DNA of 64,000 bases from Lasiosphaeria ovina (lineage: Eukaryota; Ascomycota; Sordariomycetes; Sordariales; Lasiosphaeriaceae). The stretch covers positions 581,571 to 645,570 of the forward strand of contig JAULSN010000013.1 of NCBI GenBank assembly GCA_033439765.1, given 5' to 3'. Shown here piece by piece: positions 11,827 through 22,881 of the stretch (positions are counted from its first letter, which is position 1; every line of letters begins with the position of its first letter). The position numbers were made by a program, and so were the translations under genes. The notes under the pieces were generated by a model that made no database searches, was not told where the DNA came from, and worked only from the letters and a program-made list of their open reading frames with translations.

Positions 11827-12917
11827 ATGTCCGAGACAGCAAAGCGGCGGGTTGAAGCGCTTGGCAGCCATCTCGCAGCGCCGTCAGCAGTCACCGGCAT
11901 TCCGCCCATCACAAAGATCGCATCCAACTCCAACGGCCCCCGGGTCGTTGGTAAGGTGGTCATTGTCACCGGTAAACCCACGGAAGAAAGGCTCTCCATG
12001 TTTGTAAGGGGGCTGACACTGTGATATACCCAAAAAAGGCGCGAACTCTATTCTCGGCATTGGCCGGGCCTCAGCGCACCAGTTCGCGCAGAACGGGGCC
12101 CGGGCCGTCTACATCTGCGACTACGACGACTCCAACCTCGCCGAGCACAAGCACGAGATAAACGCCGCCTGGCCCGGGGTGGACGTGCACGTGCGGAAAT
12201 TCGATGCCGCCGACGAGGAAGCCGTCAAGGCCGTCGTCGACGACGCCCTCGCGCGCTACGGCCGCCTTGATGTCTTCTTCGCCAACGCCGGCATAATAGG
12301 GCCGTTGGCCAAGTTCACCGACGTCGACGCCGAAGATTTCATGGAGGCATTTCGGGTCAACACGCTTGGGTTCGCAGCCTGTCCTCTCCCCTGCACCAAA
12401 AAAAAGGAGAAGACCCCAGAACATGAACGCTAACGTGCCAATCTCCTCGCAATCAATCAGCGTCTTCCTGGCTGCCAAGTACGCCGCGCCGGCGATGCAA
12501 AAGACGTCACCCGAGAAGCCAGAATCATCGGGGAGCATCATCGCGACGGCGTCGGTGGCGGGGCTGCGGTCCAACGCCGGGCCCACGCCGTACTCAGCCT
12601 CCAAGGCGGCCGTGATCTCGCTGGCACAGACCATGGCCTACCAGCTCGTGGGCACGGCGATCCGCGTCAACGTGCTCTGCCCCGGCATGATCGAGACGGG
12701 CATGACGTCGCCCGTGTTCGAGGCCGCGCGCGCGCGCGGCACCCAGGGCAAGATCGGACAGCTCAACCCGCTGCGGCGGAGCGGGCACGCCGACGAGATC
12801 GCCCGCGTTGCCCTCTTCCTGGGCAGCGACGAGAGCAGCTATGTCAACGGGCAGGCCTGGGCCGTGGACGGCGGCTTGAGCGTTGGCCACCCCTTCGTCC
12901 CAGGGAGAATGGCTTGA
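11827..12917 (+). CDS. Short-chain dehydrogenase/reductase (classical SDR)
   Basis: Three exons (11827-11971, 12039-12369, 12461-12917) give 310 aa. SDRs are NAD(P)(H)-dependent oxidoreductases of alcohols, ketones or sugars; the substrate here is unknown. Splicing joins VIVTG to GANSILGIG, making the Rossmann cofactor motif at about 48-58. NAG follows in FFANAGIIG. The catalytic set is present as Ser190 (ATASVAG) and Tyr203/Lys207 (PYSASK). The C-terminus carries the usual [25 protein letters not shown] pattern. Intron 1 (12-base-spaced CTGAC branch, AAAAAAG acceptor) and intron 2 (CTAAC branch, AATCAG acceptor) look normal except that intron 2 begins GTTCGC, a weak donor. The N-terminal 40 residues precede the fold and are not diagnostic. 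Confidence 0.88.
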
Positions 12918-15305
12918 TGGCTCTTTTTGGCTTTGCCATCTGCAAAAATCTATGTTTACGAACCTACTTTTCACTATCAGTTAACTGGAAGGAGCCAAAA
13001 AAGTGTGTTGAAAATATCTTTGTAGTTGATGGGAATATGGCGGATATACGGAGAGTGTTTGGAATTTGTTGTACCACATTGGCATCCCTAGATATCATAG
13101 GTATTTTCCAAGTATAGCGAATAAGTCATCTCCAGTTTTTCTTGTTTTTCTCACCGTGAAACTATATCAACCTCGAAAGTTACGCAAAGGGGACCCGGAT
13201 ACGGAGTACGCTGAGTTTCTTCCTTTTTTAATCTAGGTTGTGGAGTGTAAGACTTTTGAGTGTCGTAAAGGCTGCCAAGTGCCCAAGATGCCTTCGGAGA
13301 CGGGATAAGAAAACTCACAAAAGGCCCTTTTTTGTCAACTTGGCAACCATACTCGCTCACTGATAGACCAGCGACGTATCGGGCGCTGCCGTGACGGCCA
13401 AGACTCGAGGTAGGAGCACCCGCTGGCCTGGGAAACGGGCTGGGCGGCGAGCCGGCGCAGCACAGCACCCCCAGAACCGAAGTGCGGGGAATGATTGCTT
13501 GGGGGTGGGGCGCGAGTGCTTGACTTGCGGTTTTGTTCCATGTTAGCGGACGTCGGGGCTTGGGATTCCGGCTTGCAACAGACTTTGAATTGGACTCGTT
13601 TTGAGTCACGCCACTTGCTTTTCAAAACAGCCTGGGACGATGCCAACCCTCCCCTCTAGACTCTAGAGCAGGTTCTAGGTTAGCTGCGTTAAGCGTTGTT
13701 AGTAGTGGGTCGTTAGTTTTACTAGTCCTAGATTCCATATCACCATATCCGTACTCCCATCTGTACTGCCGTAAAAAAGTTAACTCCGAGTCTCTTCCTC
13801 CGAGGCGCGGCACAACTAGAAGCCCCCGCTGCGGAAAGGAACGATGACGTCGATGCTCCCTGCCTCCAGTGGGACATGGCCTATTGCTTTGCACGGCCAG
13901 CCTTCAAGTTGTCTCCCCGTTACTGTTTGGCGCACCGCAACAGTGCAGCGCTTGACATTTCTACTTTCCGTGTCTCGGAACCGGCGGGCCTTGCATTGTG
14001 TCTCTGCGGAGTCGGTCGGGTTAGGTTGTTTGCCAGTTGGCAGGCACCCCCAGGCCCGGCCATGTCGATCGGGTGTTGGAGCAAGAGAGGGCAGGGGTTG
14101 CCCTCACCTTTTTCCTGTTGACCGTTCAGATCAACGGCCAAAAGGCTCTTTCTGTAATAGATGCCCTCGGCGCTGTAGTGTAGGTTCAAAGGCTGAGCGT
14201 CGAGAAAGCTTCCCCGACCTCCAGTCCTCCAGTGTGACCTGTGTTCTATGCATTAGTTGCATCGCATCGCGTCCATGTGCGTGTCCCGCTTGTGCAAGGG
14301 TGGGCACACTTTTCGGTCGGTTGACTGCAAGCGGCGGAGACGACCGATTGTCGAATCGTTGTCGTTGTGAAGGAAGGCAGCGGCCGATCCGCCAAGCAGG
14401 GTCCGCAGGCGCCTAAGGTTGTGCCGAGACCCAAGCCTGCCGCGAAAGTATAGTGCCGTTTCGCCGTACCTCCGCTGTAAGTACCGTATTGCAGGCGCAT
14501 GGAGAGAAAGCAGGTACCTGTATCTCCAGGCAACCTCCCTAGCCGAGACTCCGAGTCAGTGGCGATGACCACTCGTCCACGTTTCCTGAAGCTGGAAACT
14601 GGGAACAAGGGCGCAAATGCGTAACATTATTGCGTTCTCAGGGGGGTTCCTGGGTGCTGCCTTAGGTTGGATGGCAACACTGTATATATACATATAGTGT
14701 TTCTGAACAACATTTTGCTCCGTCATTTCCGCCGGCCGCAGGTTCCTGGCGTCTAGGTTGCCAGGCGCCGGTAATAACAGAGGCCAGAACCTTGAATCCC
14801 CTACCCCCATTCCATTATTCAGCCTCAGGCTTCCGCTCACGCGACAGCCAGCCGTCCAATCTGGCCATCCCATCCTCAAAGTTCTCCTTCCCACCCGTGG
14901 ACCTTACCTAGGTTGGCTCCTAAAAAGCTTGCCCGTCCCGCTCGTTTGGTAGCCCGAGCAATTGCCAATTGTTCTTTAAAAAGCCCACTGCTTGGAGATA
15001 GCAACACTGCCTGGAGCTACCTCCTCTACGTCCTCTATCGTCTCGATTGGGAGCTGAACAAACTGCCTGTTCCTCTCCCCAACCCCTCCTCTTCTGGATT
15101 CGCTCAAGATGGGGAAGAGAAAATAAACACCCGCCCTCCTGGCAACGAGGTGCTCGCGGTGACCGAGGCGCTGTGCAACATTCGAGTTCCGCGGTTCTAC
15201 TCAACGCCCGACTTCCGCCGCCGCATTCTCGCCAAAACTCGAGCCTCAACAGCTTTACTGCCTGACAATTGGCGCGAGAGTTATCGCTGTCTATCCCTGA
15301 TCAAT
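12918..15305. other. Intergenic region (2.4 kb)
   Basis: I see no supportable gene; the frames are short and conflict between strands. The stretch directly before 15306 is open in the frame of the next gene for 131 codons but contains no ATG, so I treat it as 5' UTR. Confidence 0.55.
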
Positions 15306-16190
15306 ATGGCCGTCGACGGCCAGGCGGTGTCTAAGCGGAGCGCGGTGCGTGTCTACGTCGAGGACGAATACGGCGCGGACAAGGACACACCCGAACGCCA
15401 GTCGCGGAGATCATCCAGGTACGAGGAAGACATGTATGAGACGACTGGCCAGAACACCCCAACCAGTCGCCAGCAATCCGACAACACCAGCCCGCAGAAC
15501 GGGCAGCCCCCGATCACATCGGGCGTCTTCCGTGGAATTGCCGATGGAGTATACGATTATACAGGCTGCACAAGCCCGCAGCACGATGCGACCATCCCTA
15601 TCGACGGCCGCCCGATTAACTTTGGCGTCGTTGTTCCTGGAGTTTACCGAAGCAGCTTTCCCCAGACCGAGGATCACCTCTTCCTCAAGGGCCTCAAGCT
15701 GAAGACCATTATCACCCTGGTCCAGAAGGACTTCCCCCAGGGATACAAAGCCTTTATGCGTGCCAACGGCATCAAGCACCACGTAGTTAACATGAAGGGC
15801 ACCAAGAAGGAGGAGATTCCCATCACGACCATGAAGACCATCCTCCGCCTCGTCCTCCGCCGGGAGAACCATCCCCTCCTCATCCACTGTAACCACGGCC
15901 GACACCGCACCGGCTGCGTCGTCGGAATCATTCGCAAGGCCTCTGGATGGGACTTAACCAAGGTCCTTAACGAGTATAAACAATACGCCGGGCCCAAGAT
16001 CCGCGACTGTGATATTAAGTATATTACGCGCTTCGAGCTCGCCACTCTCACAAACCTCTGGGCCAGCGAGTCGGGCGCCATGCTGCGCATCCGCAATTTT
16101 GGCCGCGTCACTCTGTTCACGGTTGTCATTCTCGTCATCTGGATCATCTCGGGCAACAAGCTGCATGCTAGACGCAAGCTCCTGAGATGA
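15306..16190 (+). CDS. siw14: Siw14-like atypical dual-specificity phosphatase with C-terminal membrane anchor
   Basis: One exon encodes 294 aa from the first in-frame ATG at 15306. The family (plant and fungal atypical DSPs) includes yeast Siw14, which hydrolyses the 5-beta phosphate of inositol pyrophosphates. The phosphatase core covers about residues 100-250: NFGVVVPGVYRSSFP, then LKTIITLVQKDFP, then the P-loop HCNHGRHRTGC with nucleophile Cys195 and Arg201. Yeast Siw14 has HCNRGKHRTGC, so the loop is very similar. Residues 1-95 are polar and low in complexity. A hydrophobic segment at about 263-285 (VTLFTVVILVIWIISG) ends in a short basic tail (RRKLLR), the layout of a tail-anchored ER protein, which soluble yeast Siw14 lacks. 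Activity on inositol pyrophosphates is inferred from family. Confidence 0.85.
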   Translation: MAVDGQAVSKRSAVRVYVEDEYGADKDTPERQSRRSSRYEEDMYETTGQNTPTSRQQSDNTSPQNGQPPITSGVFRGIADGVYDYTGCTSPQHDATIPIDGRPINFGVVVPGVYRSSFPQTEDHLFLKGLKLKTIITLVQKDFPQGYKAFMRANGIKHHVVNMKGTKKEEIPITTMKTILRLVLRRENHPLLIHCNHGRHRTGCVVGIIRKASGWDLTKVLNEYKQYAGPKIRDCDIKYITRFELATLTNLWASESGAMLRIRNFGRVTLFTVVILVIWIISGNKLHARRKLLR

Positions 16191-17141
16191 ACGAGAAGAA
16201 GCAAGCGATAGACGGTGCTGCGATCTCAGGAGAAACGGAATTGATGTTCTCGATAAAACAGGAGGCCAGAAACAAACATCCATCTTGGCACTCCGGTTTG
16301 GAAAGGGAAGGGAAAAAATGCAGCTAGCGAGAGAAGGGAATCACTTTCTAATGTCTGTTCTATGTTATTCTTAATCCTTGGATGGTCTTCTAGTATTGGG
16401 CTGGGAGCTACTGCTTGGATTGCTTGGCTTGGCTGGACTGGACTAGCTATTTTTCCTATTTTCTTTTCTTCCTCTTTCTCTCACCCCCTGACATCACTCA
16501 CCAAAAGTCATCATGTGGACTATGGAAAATAGAGATTGGGAAAACGGCATGCTATGTCGGAGACTATCAAGCGCTGAGGAGTCTCCCGGATGGAGTTATT
16601 CCCTCTTTTTTTGTCCTTTTCCTTGTTTCCGGTCAGTCAGATCGCTTTGGGGCAACCTGCACCTTTCTGCATGTGTTTTCTCTCGGAATTTCTTGTAGGT
16701 ACACGTATGTGAGATTGTGTACTAATATCTATTTATACACGCGGGACGGATTTGGTTTGTCTTGGGTTATTTTATTACACAGACTGGGAGCTGCGAAGCT
16801 TATACACATATCAAGCCGCAAGGCTGGCCGGGTTGGCTGTTTGTCCTGCATGGTGGGTTGCAGAGACGAGAAGAAAAAGAACGAAGACATTTAGCTAGGT
16901 ACATATATCTTACACGCGACTGAGCCGGGCGACGCTGGAGGTGTCGCGGCGTTGTCTGAATAAAACACTCGAGATTCCGTTTCTCTCCATGCCAACGAGA
17001 AACTGGGCCTGTTTCTTCCGACGCATTCCTTCGTGACGTCCACTTATGTTGCATGGCGAATCCTGTGCCCCCCTCCCCCCTCATATGTCGCTACCGTGAC
17101 CATCACCAACTGCATTATTGTCTATCCTGCACTTGTCGAGT
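16191..17141. other. Convergent intergenic region
   Basis: This lies between the 3' ends of the Siw14-like gene (+) and the small membrane-protein gene (-). It is T-rich near 16440-16490 and holds no supportable coding region. It probably contains both 3' UTRs. Confidence 0.6.
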
Positions 17142-17501
17142 TCATTTGTCGTCGTCCTGGTACACCCCCCACTTGTTGAGTTCGCGGCGCTCATTCTCCT
17201 CGGCGGCTCGGTCGGCCGTTGCGTACACGTACGCGCCGGCCAGGCAGTTGGCCACGCCCAGCCCCATGGCAACGGCGCGCACGCCGCCGCGCACGGTGAA
17301 CCGGTTCCGCAGCGACGCCGGCCGCCGACGCGCCGCCAGCAGCACGTACATGCCGCTGTATGCCGCCGTCATGCCCGCCCCGTCCTTCTTGAACCCCGCC
17401 ACGCTCAGGTAGCTACTGAACATGAGCAGCGGCGCGAATAGCATGGGCAACACCTGCAGCGGCCGCCAGTGCAGCGCCGTCACCAGTGTGGCGAGTCCCA
17501 T
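17142..17501 (-). CDS. Small multi-pass membrane protein, Aim19-like
   Basis: A single exon encodes 119 aa, starting at ATG 17501 (MGLATLVTALHW). Three hydrophobic segments are visible: about 17-37 (LPMLFAPLLMFSSYLSV), 43-57 (GMTAAYSGMYVLLAA) and 75-95 (VRAVAMGLGVANCLAGAYVY). The central pattern DGAG..AAYSGMYVLLAARR..SLR resembles the core of yeast Aim19, a mitochondrial membrane protein affecting mitochondrial inheritance. I rely on memory for that comparison, so the assignment is tentative. The C-terminus is charged (NERRELNKWGVYQDDDK). If it is not Aim19, it is an unassigned small fungal membrane protein. Confidence 0.6.
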   Translation of the reverse strand: MGLATLVTALHWRPLQVLPMLFAPLLMFSSYLSVAGFKKDGAGMTAAYSGMYVLLAARRRPASLRNRFTVRGGVRAVAMGLGVANCLAGAYVYATADRAAEENERRELNKWGVYQDDDK

Positions 17502-18676
17502 GGGCGGGAGAGATGAGTCTGGGGGTTGTCAGTTGAGCTCTGGTTCACGAATATTGTCATAACCAAGGGAAGTGGAAAGAGGATATAATTGTTATATGTA
17601 GTATTCGGGGAAAATGATCAATGGATCTCTCTTATTTGCCCCCCAAATGGGAAAGATGTAAACAACAGAAAAGGGGGGTGTGATGGAAGTGGTTCGCATG
17701 TTTCAGGCAGCACATCGTGAGGGGAATGAATGAGTAAATGACTTACTTCCCCAACCCTTGACCATGGACAAAACCGACTTGGACGGCCCAGGATCCTCTA
17801 AGGCGGCCATGCTGGGCCAATGAAATTCTAGAACTCTTCGAGGGTGATAATGTTATTGTATCTTGAAGGTGGAATAAGGCTTGCACACTCGGGGGCGCTT
17901 CTCGCGGGCTTTGGCCTTCCAATTGGCAGCGATTTTTCTTCTCACTGGGCAACAATCTTGAAGTGACGTCGAGACCGCATGACTAAGCGAAATCCTTGCC
18001 AATTTGGCACCGAGAACCAGAACTTTGCCCCGCCAAGCCACTCGACCACGGGGCGCACGGCCATTTTCGAGCCGCAGCCAACCCGGCGGATGCGGCGTTT
18101 ATTGAGCAGGTGTCAAGGTATCGCTGCGGAAACGGGACGTCGCAGAAAAACCAATGACCAGCTGATAGTATAACGTCGCTCATTCGAAAACGACGTCGCA
18201 GTGGTGCGCTTTGTTGATCTCTTCACGACCTACCAGAACTCGCGGCGGCTGCCAGGGATTTTGGAGGACTTGATTCCGTACCACCTGGTGGTTTGCCAGG
18301 CCAATCTCTCAGGGCCCCCTTTCATCACGAGCTTCGAGAAGCCAAGAAGCCACGCTTTCAATCGGCAACTGCCACGGCCAGCGACACATCGGCACATCTC
18401 CATCGACGCCGCGCACCTACGGAACCCCTTCACTAGGGACCCCAGCACCCCAATCTAGATTGGCAAACAACACACACCTCTACGGTGTCAGATATATTTG
18501 ACAGACACCCCGCGTTCGGCGCCGCTCTCTACACGCTAGCGACAAGATCAACCATCAACCTGCGCACGCCTTCAGCCTCGACGCCTTGCTAACTAACGGC
18601 GTCCATCTTGCCACACAAACACACACGAACGTCCGAGTGCAGCCCCGACCGAGCTCCCATCTAAAGGGGCAGCAGA
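17502..18676. other. Divergent promoter region
   Basis: This separates the divergently transcribed Aim19-like (-) and J-protein (+) genes and should hold both promoters and 5' UTRs. I see no supportable gene; an 85-codon frame at 18201-18458 has no recognisable features. Confidence 0.55.
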
Positions 18677-19814
18677 ATGCCCTCCGCTTCCGCCTCGGGG
18701 GCCGATGCCTCGTCGTCGTCGGCCCGCAACCGCCAGCACAACCAGGGCAACCAGGACCGCACGTACACGGCGGAGCAGAAGCAGGCCGTGGTGCGCATCC
18801 GCAGCTGCAAGGCGACGGCCTTTTACGAGATCCTCGAGCTCCAGAGCACGTGCACCGACGCCGAGGTCAAGAAGGCCTACCGCAAGCAGTCGCTGCTGAC
18901 GCACCCCGACAAGAACAGCTACGAGCATGCCGACGAGGCCTTCAAGATGGTCGCGCGCGCCTTCAGCGTGCTGGGCGACAAGGACAAGCGCGACAAGTTC
19001 GACCGCTACGGCACAGACCCCGACACCAGGTTTCCGACCGGCGCGGCGCCACATCAGAACCCCTTCGCCGGCTTCGCGAACCGCGGCGCCGGCGGCGGTG
19101 GCATGGGTGGTGGTGCAGGGGGAATGTTTGGTGAAGACATCAGCCCAGAGGAGCTGTTTGCGAGGTTCTTTGGCGGCGGATTTGGAGGTATGTTTGTCGA
19201 AACCTAGCGCCCCTTATTTCTTTGTTTCTGGTCTCGCGTCTTTTTGTCTCCGACACAGGTACTAACATTTGTGGTCTGCAGGAGTTGACACGGGCCCCGG
19301 GTTCGTTTTCAACTTGAACGGCGGGCCGAACTTCCGGGTTCACCAGTTCCAAGGCGGCCGGCCGAGGGCACGGCCCCGGAATCCCGGGCAACCTGAGGAA
19401 GCCAGCCTGTTCAGCACACTTATGGGCGTCCTCCCGATCCTCCTATTGTTCATATTTCCCCTCCTGTCGTCGCTTTTCTCGGGCTCCTCGCCGGCCGTGG
19501 CGCCGAGCATGACGTTTGACGCTCCGCACGCACCCTACACACAAGAACGGACAATGCCGAATTTTGGCGTCAAGTACTATCTCAACCCCAAAGACGTGAA
19601 CACGTACAACGACCACAAGCTACACGCGCTGGACAAGAAGGCCGAGGTGATTCTGGTGCAGAGGCTGCGGGTCATGTGCGAGGACGAGAACTTGCACAAG
19701 CAGAAGCTCCGCGAGGAGGCCCAGGGCTGGTTCTACCAAGACCCGGACAAGATGGAGGTGGCCAATTCGATGGACATGCCCAGTTGCCGGCGGCTCAAGT
19801 CGCTCCATGTATAG
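18677..19814 (+). CDS. hlj1: Hlj1/DNAJB12-type ER membrane J-protein
   Basis: Two exons (18677-19187 and 19282-19814) encode 347 aa. The intron has a GTATGT donor and CTGCAG acceptor and joins GGGFGG to VDTGPGF. Hlj1-type proteins sit in the ER membrane with the J domain in the cytosol and recruit Hsp70 for ER-associated degradation. The J domain spans about 47-112 and has the HPD tripeptide at 76-78 (LLTHPDKN). A Gly/Phe-rich linker follows (FAGFANRGAGGGG). A hydrophobic anchor lies at about 215-237 (STLMGVLPILLLFIFPLL). The tail contains the conserved FGVKYYLNP segment of the DUF1977 region. The order J domain, G/F linker, membrane anchor and DUF1977 is diagnostic for this family. Confidence 0.93.
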
Positions 19815-20564
19815 CACGACGCTTTCCCTCCCCCGGGGGGGATAACGCCTCTCTTGTTTGATGTCGTGTGGTCGTGCCTCTCGGAGGCACATGCCTGCCC
19901 GGTGTCGATGTGACGAAGATGGACGTTTGGCTGGCTGGGAACGACGCGCTGACTTTACATAATTGTTTTTTCCCTTCTTTTCTTGTCGACTAATGGGTTT
20001 TCGTTCTGTCCTACCGCGTTCTCATTTTTGGCCTCCTCTTTGGCGAGAGGAGGTGGAGGCGGACTGGCGTTGGTTTTTTTTGGGTGAGGTTTGCATAAAT
20101 AGCATTGGCCTGTTCCCCGAGCTTTTGATTTTCGATATAAACTGAACGTCTGAGCCGTGGATTTACGGTTAAAAATACACAGTGGCTGCCCTGGCGTATC
20201 ATGGCTCGCATGGCAACTGGAATCACACATGGGGCTCAACAAAGTCTATGTTAATTGCCGCCCTCATGTCCTGCGGGCACTCTTGAGTAGCCATCCCCAT
20301 CCTGCTGGCAGCCATCGATTTCTTGGCGTTGGCATGGTCAAAGAGGAGCGTTGTCCGAGCTGCTTGGCGATTTAGGCGACCTATATACGAAACATATAAG
20401 GAATACGATATTTACTCCAGAAACAGAGAATACGGTGTTCTGGCCGCCGAGTTTGGCTGGCGCGTGTCGCCATTTTCGGCGGCTTCGATACCAAGTACAT
20501 AAGTCTCTTACAAGTACCGTGTGGGAACCTGTGTATTGGGCCATCAATACTGATTTCTAATTGG
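19815..20564. other. Convergent intergenic region
   Basis: This lies between two converging 3' ends and probably holds 3' UTRs. I see no gene. Base composition becomes more AT-rich toward the next gene. Confidence 0.55.
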
Positions 20565-21585
20565 CTAGTCTGATCTCGGCAGCTCAGCCCAGACCTTCTC
20601 TGCAAACAGCTGCAGGTCCTGAATGCTAAGTACAAAATCTCCCTCTTGCGGGCCTGGATCGCGAAGAAAAAGAAGTCGAAATCCTAGTACCAATGCCCCC
20701 CTAGTAACATTGTACGATACTGGATTTGTTGTCTCATCGCGGGTGATGGTGATTGACTGCCGTCTTACTGGGTTGAGAACACCATTCTGCTGCTCCATAG
20801 CAGCAGCCCGACTCCGCGTGATCGCTCTTTGTGGGCTCGAGATTTCTTCCTCCCATTTCTCTAGCAAAATGTGGTGTTGCTGGTCGTCAAATTTCGCCAG
20901 AATAATAATCTTGACCTCGTGGTTCGATGCCTGAAACCACCACTCCATATCCTTATAAAGCTCGGGTAATGTTTCGGAATACCCAGACTCAATGACTAGT
21001 GTTGGCCAATTACCTGCTCCTGCACGTTCCGGCCATGGACCGCCTGCCGAATCGCCTTGACTACCACCTCCTCCAGGATGACCTTGTTGCCGAAATGTTG
21101 CAGTCCCAATATCTTTCCAACTTCTTTCCGTACCATTCCGGGCAAGCTGGGCATAATACTGCATATAAATTCCCAGGTGAAGGGCCTCGTGTATATCGGT
21201 TGTGATCGTGATGATCAAGATCTGGGAATTACTATCGTAGCGGCGAAAACGGAACTTGCGGCGTCGCTTCTCTTGCTCACGCTCGATTTTGGTGAATTGA
21301 TTAGGAGAGACATCTAAATAATTAGTATATTATATAGAAATAAGAGGGTAATATTATACTTGTGACGGCAAGGAAATCCCCAGTAGTGGAATCAATGGTA
21401 TTGAAGAGATCTTGCGTATTAGTGAATCGTACGGTCGGGGGATCGCTATCTTTCGGGGGATCGCGATCCTTTATCGACATAACTGAAGAAAGTATAGTAG
21501 ACGCCGACGGGACTGCCGATAAAGCCGATACCGACGAAGCAGACACCGACGGAGATGTCGTCGACCTCGATATGATTGCCGCCAT
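20565..21585 (-). CDS. Uncharacterised fungal protein, possible PD-(D/E)XK-like core
   Basis: Two exons (21585-21360 and 21313-20565) give 324 aa. The intron is only 46 nt and AT-rich (GTATAA..TTTAG) and joins FLAVT to VSPNQFTKIE. The N-terminus is Ser/Thr-rich. A basic stretch (REQEKRRRKFRFRRYD) precedes ITITTDIHEALHLGIY. The most telling segment is WPTLVIESGYSET, followed about 25 residues later by VKIIILAKFD. A buried acidic residue after hydrophobic residues and a later Lys in a strand recall PD-(D/E)XK nuclease folds such as Uma2-type proteins, but this is pattern inference only. I have seen similar sequences as lineage-expanded hypothetical proteins in filamentous fungi. Start: ATG 21585 is the first in frame. 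The region has lower GC than its neighbours. Confidence 0.7.
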
Positions 21586-22881
21586 GGCGAAGCGTTGAAG
21601 TTTGAAGTTGGGATCTGTGAGATGCTGGAAGAAGCCACTGGAGGGGTACGTGCTCAAGAAAATGGCGGGGCCATACTAGTCACGGGGAATGGCCGCGCTA
21701 AACCAAATGAGGAGAGTTGGGGGAGGGCGCCTTTCCCGGAACGTGCAGCACCGTGTTCTATAATACGATATCAAACCAACATACCAACGCTCGCAAGATG
21801 GCAGGTCTGTATGTTGGCTGTGTGCTAGCGGCTCCTTTACATATTGAAAATTTCTTATCTCACAGGATATTCAAAATGTCTGAAGAAAATTCCGAGCTCG
21901 CAAAGGGACGCGCAAGCCACTGGCAAAATATAATAGACGGCACGCAGCAGATTCGGGTTCTTGGTCTAAACCGTGCCAAAAGCTACCCTGTGTTGTCTGC
22001 AGCCCTGTCCTGGCGTGGTTAGTGCCGCCAAAATAGGCGGCCCTCAGAAAGGGTGACGAAGCCTCATTGACCCCTGTGGCCTTGGGCTCGCGTGATTGGA
22101 TGTTGGGGCGCTCGGCCTGACGTTGCCACCCCAGCCTGCGGCCCCGCCACCTTTCCTTCAGCTGCAACGGCTGCAACGGAGGACTGGATCAGCCGAGCCT
22201 GCGGATTTCAGTGTCACTTTCAAGTCGGACACAACGAAGAGGCGGCCTGCCGATAGACCTTTTAGATATTCGCAGTAGATTTTTCTCACCAAATTTACCT
22301 CACCTACGACATATTTCTTCCCTTTCTCCGTTTCTAACCTTTTCTTGCTTGCATCCGTGTTATCTTGAGTTTGCACAGGACGGGCAAACGGCCTGAAAAT
22401 AGGTCTACCGGCGGTACCTTAGGTAACGTCGCCCCGCTGAACCAATATCAAGATACAGGGTCATCCTCCCCAACGAGGAGCCCGCGTATACACACAGCAC
22501 GCTACCACCAACCCCGGGCCCTCTTCAACCCACCCACCCGCCTACCCCAAAGCGAAGCTGGCGTCCGTCCGTGATTCCGCAAACCAATGACGCAACTACA
22601 TGCGACAGCTTCCCAACTTGATTCTCAAGAGCGCTCGATTTACCAACAGTAAGAGCTGCTTCTTTCCCAATTGCATGCTGTGATGGTTCGTAGATCTAAA
22701 TTGTAAACAGGACCCCGCAACCTGCTGTCTATTCCGGTTGTTAGCGAGTTGATTGCCCAACCCCAACTTGCCCTGCCTCCTCCGCGCAGGCCGCCCGCCA
22801 TTCTCGACTCGCCCTTCTTCGGCCTGCTGCATCGCTCGGACCTCCAACACATAGTAGCACGAATATCGGAGGTCGAACGAG
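21586..22881. other. Divergent promoter region
   Basis: This separates the orphan gene (-) and the deubiquitinase gene (+) and should hold both promoters. No open frame longer than about 160 codons or with recognisable features was found. Confidence 0.55.

Noticed and set aside
14913..15305. N-terminal extension of the Siw14-like protein
   Set aside because: The stretch is open but begins with TTG and has no ATG before 15306; treated as 5' UTR.
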